From contig CAUDDP010000004.1 of NCBI GenBank assembly GCA_958448395.1, positions 1-64,000 of the forward strand: a DNA stretch of 64,000 bases, read 5' to 3'. Below are positions 63,808 through 64,000 of the stretch, piece by piece. Under the pieces are notes generated by a model. It ran no database searches. It had not been told where the DNA came from and saw nothing but the letters and a program-made list of their open reading frames with translations. Numbering within the stretch: the stretch's first letter is position 1; each line of letters begins with the position of its first letter. A program made the translations under genes and the position numbers. The stretch comes from an uncultured Oscillospiraceae bacterium (GTDB lineage: Bacteria; Bacillota; Clostridia; Oscillospirales; Ruminococcaceae).

Positions 63808-64000
63808 ATGAAACGAACAGGGGCAATCTTTTTCAGCCTGCTCTGCTTTTTCTCCATGACAGGCTGCCAGAAAATACCGCAATACGCAGAGATACAGCCC
63901 TCGCCCGCTGTTTCGTCAGAGATAACCGCAGAAACAACAGCACCCACTACTGTCACAGTGACTGCTCCTACTACAACAATCAAAGGCCCCTCCTATGCAC
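63808..64000 (+). CDS. Lipoprotein, N-terminal part (continues past the window)
   Basis: At least 64 residues. The signal sequence has a lipobox SMTGC with lipidated Cys20, followed by a Pro/Thr-rich linker (TAETTAPTTVTVTAPTTT). AAAGGAGG precedes the ATG. The mature domain lies beyond 64000. The Thr/Pro linker style matches the xylanase and the secreted zinc-ribbon protein. It may be co-transcribed with the GH95 gene (51-bp gap). Confidence 0.8.
   Translation, partial: MKRTGAIFFSLLCFFSMTGCQKIPQYAEIQPSPAVSSEITAETTAPTTVTVTAPTTTIKGPSYA

Noticed and set aside
1..64000. rRNA, tRNA genes or a replication origin
   Set aside because: No cloverleaf, rRNA signature or DnaA-box cluster was noticed on either strand.

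Overview
The window looks like chromosome of a low-to-mid-GC, spore-forming, fibre-degrading Firmicute, most like a Ruminococcus or close relative in the Oscillospiraceae. The grounds are a GH10 xylanase with a CBM22 and a type I dockerin behind a Thr-rich linker, a secreted protein built only of dockerin-like modules, a GH95 fucosidase-type enzyme, the cotJABC spore-coat operon, a perfect CIRCE operator, and textbook sigma-A promoters, nearly all with a 17-bp spacer. No rRNA, tRNA or CRISPR array was seen.

Layout. (1) 1-12.1 kb is the integrase end of a Tn916/Tn1549-type integrative conjugative element. It holds a truncated mobC, regulators, a cargo block (two-component system, ABC transporter, small Cys-rich protein, M50-like protease, methyltransferase), an element-type sigma factor and HTH protein, a 390-nt gene-free stretch that looks like a structured RNA, and xis and int. 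(2) 12.1-17.8 kb: pyrE, nadE, mscL, a CPBP protease and cotJABC. (3) 18-24.8 kb: xylanase, hsp20 under CIRCE, tex and a MATE exporter. (4) 24.9-30.2 kb, minus strand: a secreted zinc-ribbon protein, an MFS exporter with a coupled membrane protein, and an exopolysaccharide start (BY-kinase, CpsB-type phosphatase, broken sugar transferase). (5) 30.7-33.9 kb: rplM-rpsI, the dockerin-only protein and a C39-like protease. (6) 33.9-41.3 kb: pyrB with a C-terminal zinc domain, an HD protein, asnB, and nrdD-nrdG. (7) 41.3-52.2 kb: rpsF-ssb-rpsR, two membrane proteins, rpoC and rpoB. (8) 52.5-57.6 kb: yifB, rodA, murT and gatD. (9) 57.7-64 kb: a second polysaccharide cluster, the GH95 enzyme and the start of a lipoprotein.

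The most unusual items are these. A dispersed intergenic repeat family has four long copies (A 14.9 kb, B 20.0 kb, C 38.6 kb, D 61.0 kb) and two short copies (E 37.9 kb, F 52.4 kb), with terminal inverted repeats and a hairpin-rich core. The GatD homologue beside murT lacks both the nucleophile Cys and the catalytic His. A hairpin at 8966-8994 carries a Shine-Dalgarno sequence in its loop and the start codon in its stem. The aspartate carbamoyltransferase carries a PyrI-like zinc module with no allosteric domain. A four-module dockerin protein has no enzyme.

Starts were moved from the longest ORF where the Shine-Dalgarno sequence decides it: nadE, mscL, cotJB, cotJC, tex (TTG), pyrB, asnB, rpsF (GTG), rpoC (TTG) and others. 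Family calls come from recognising motifs by eye; no database search was run.
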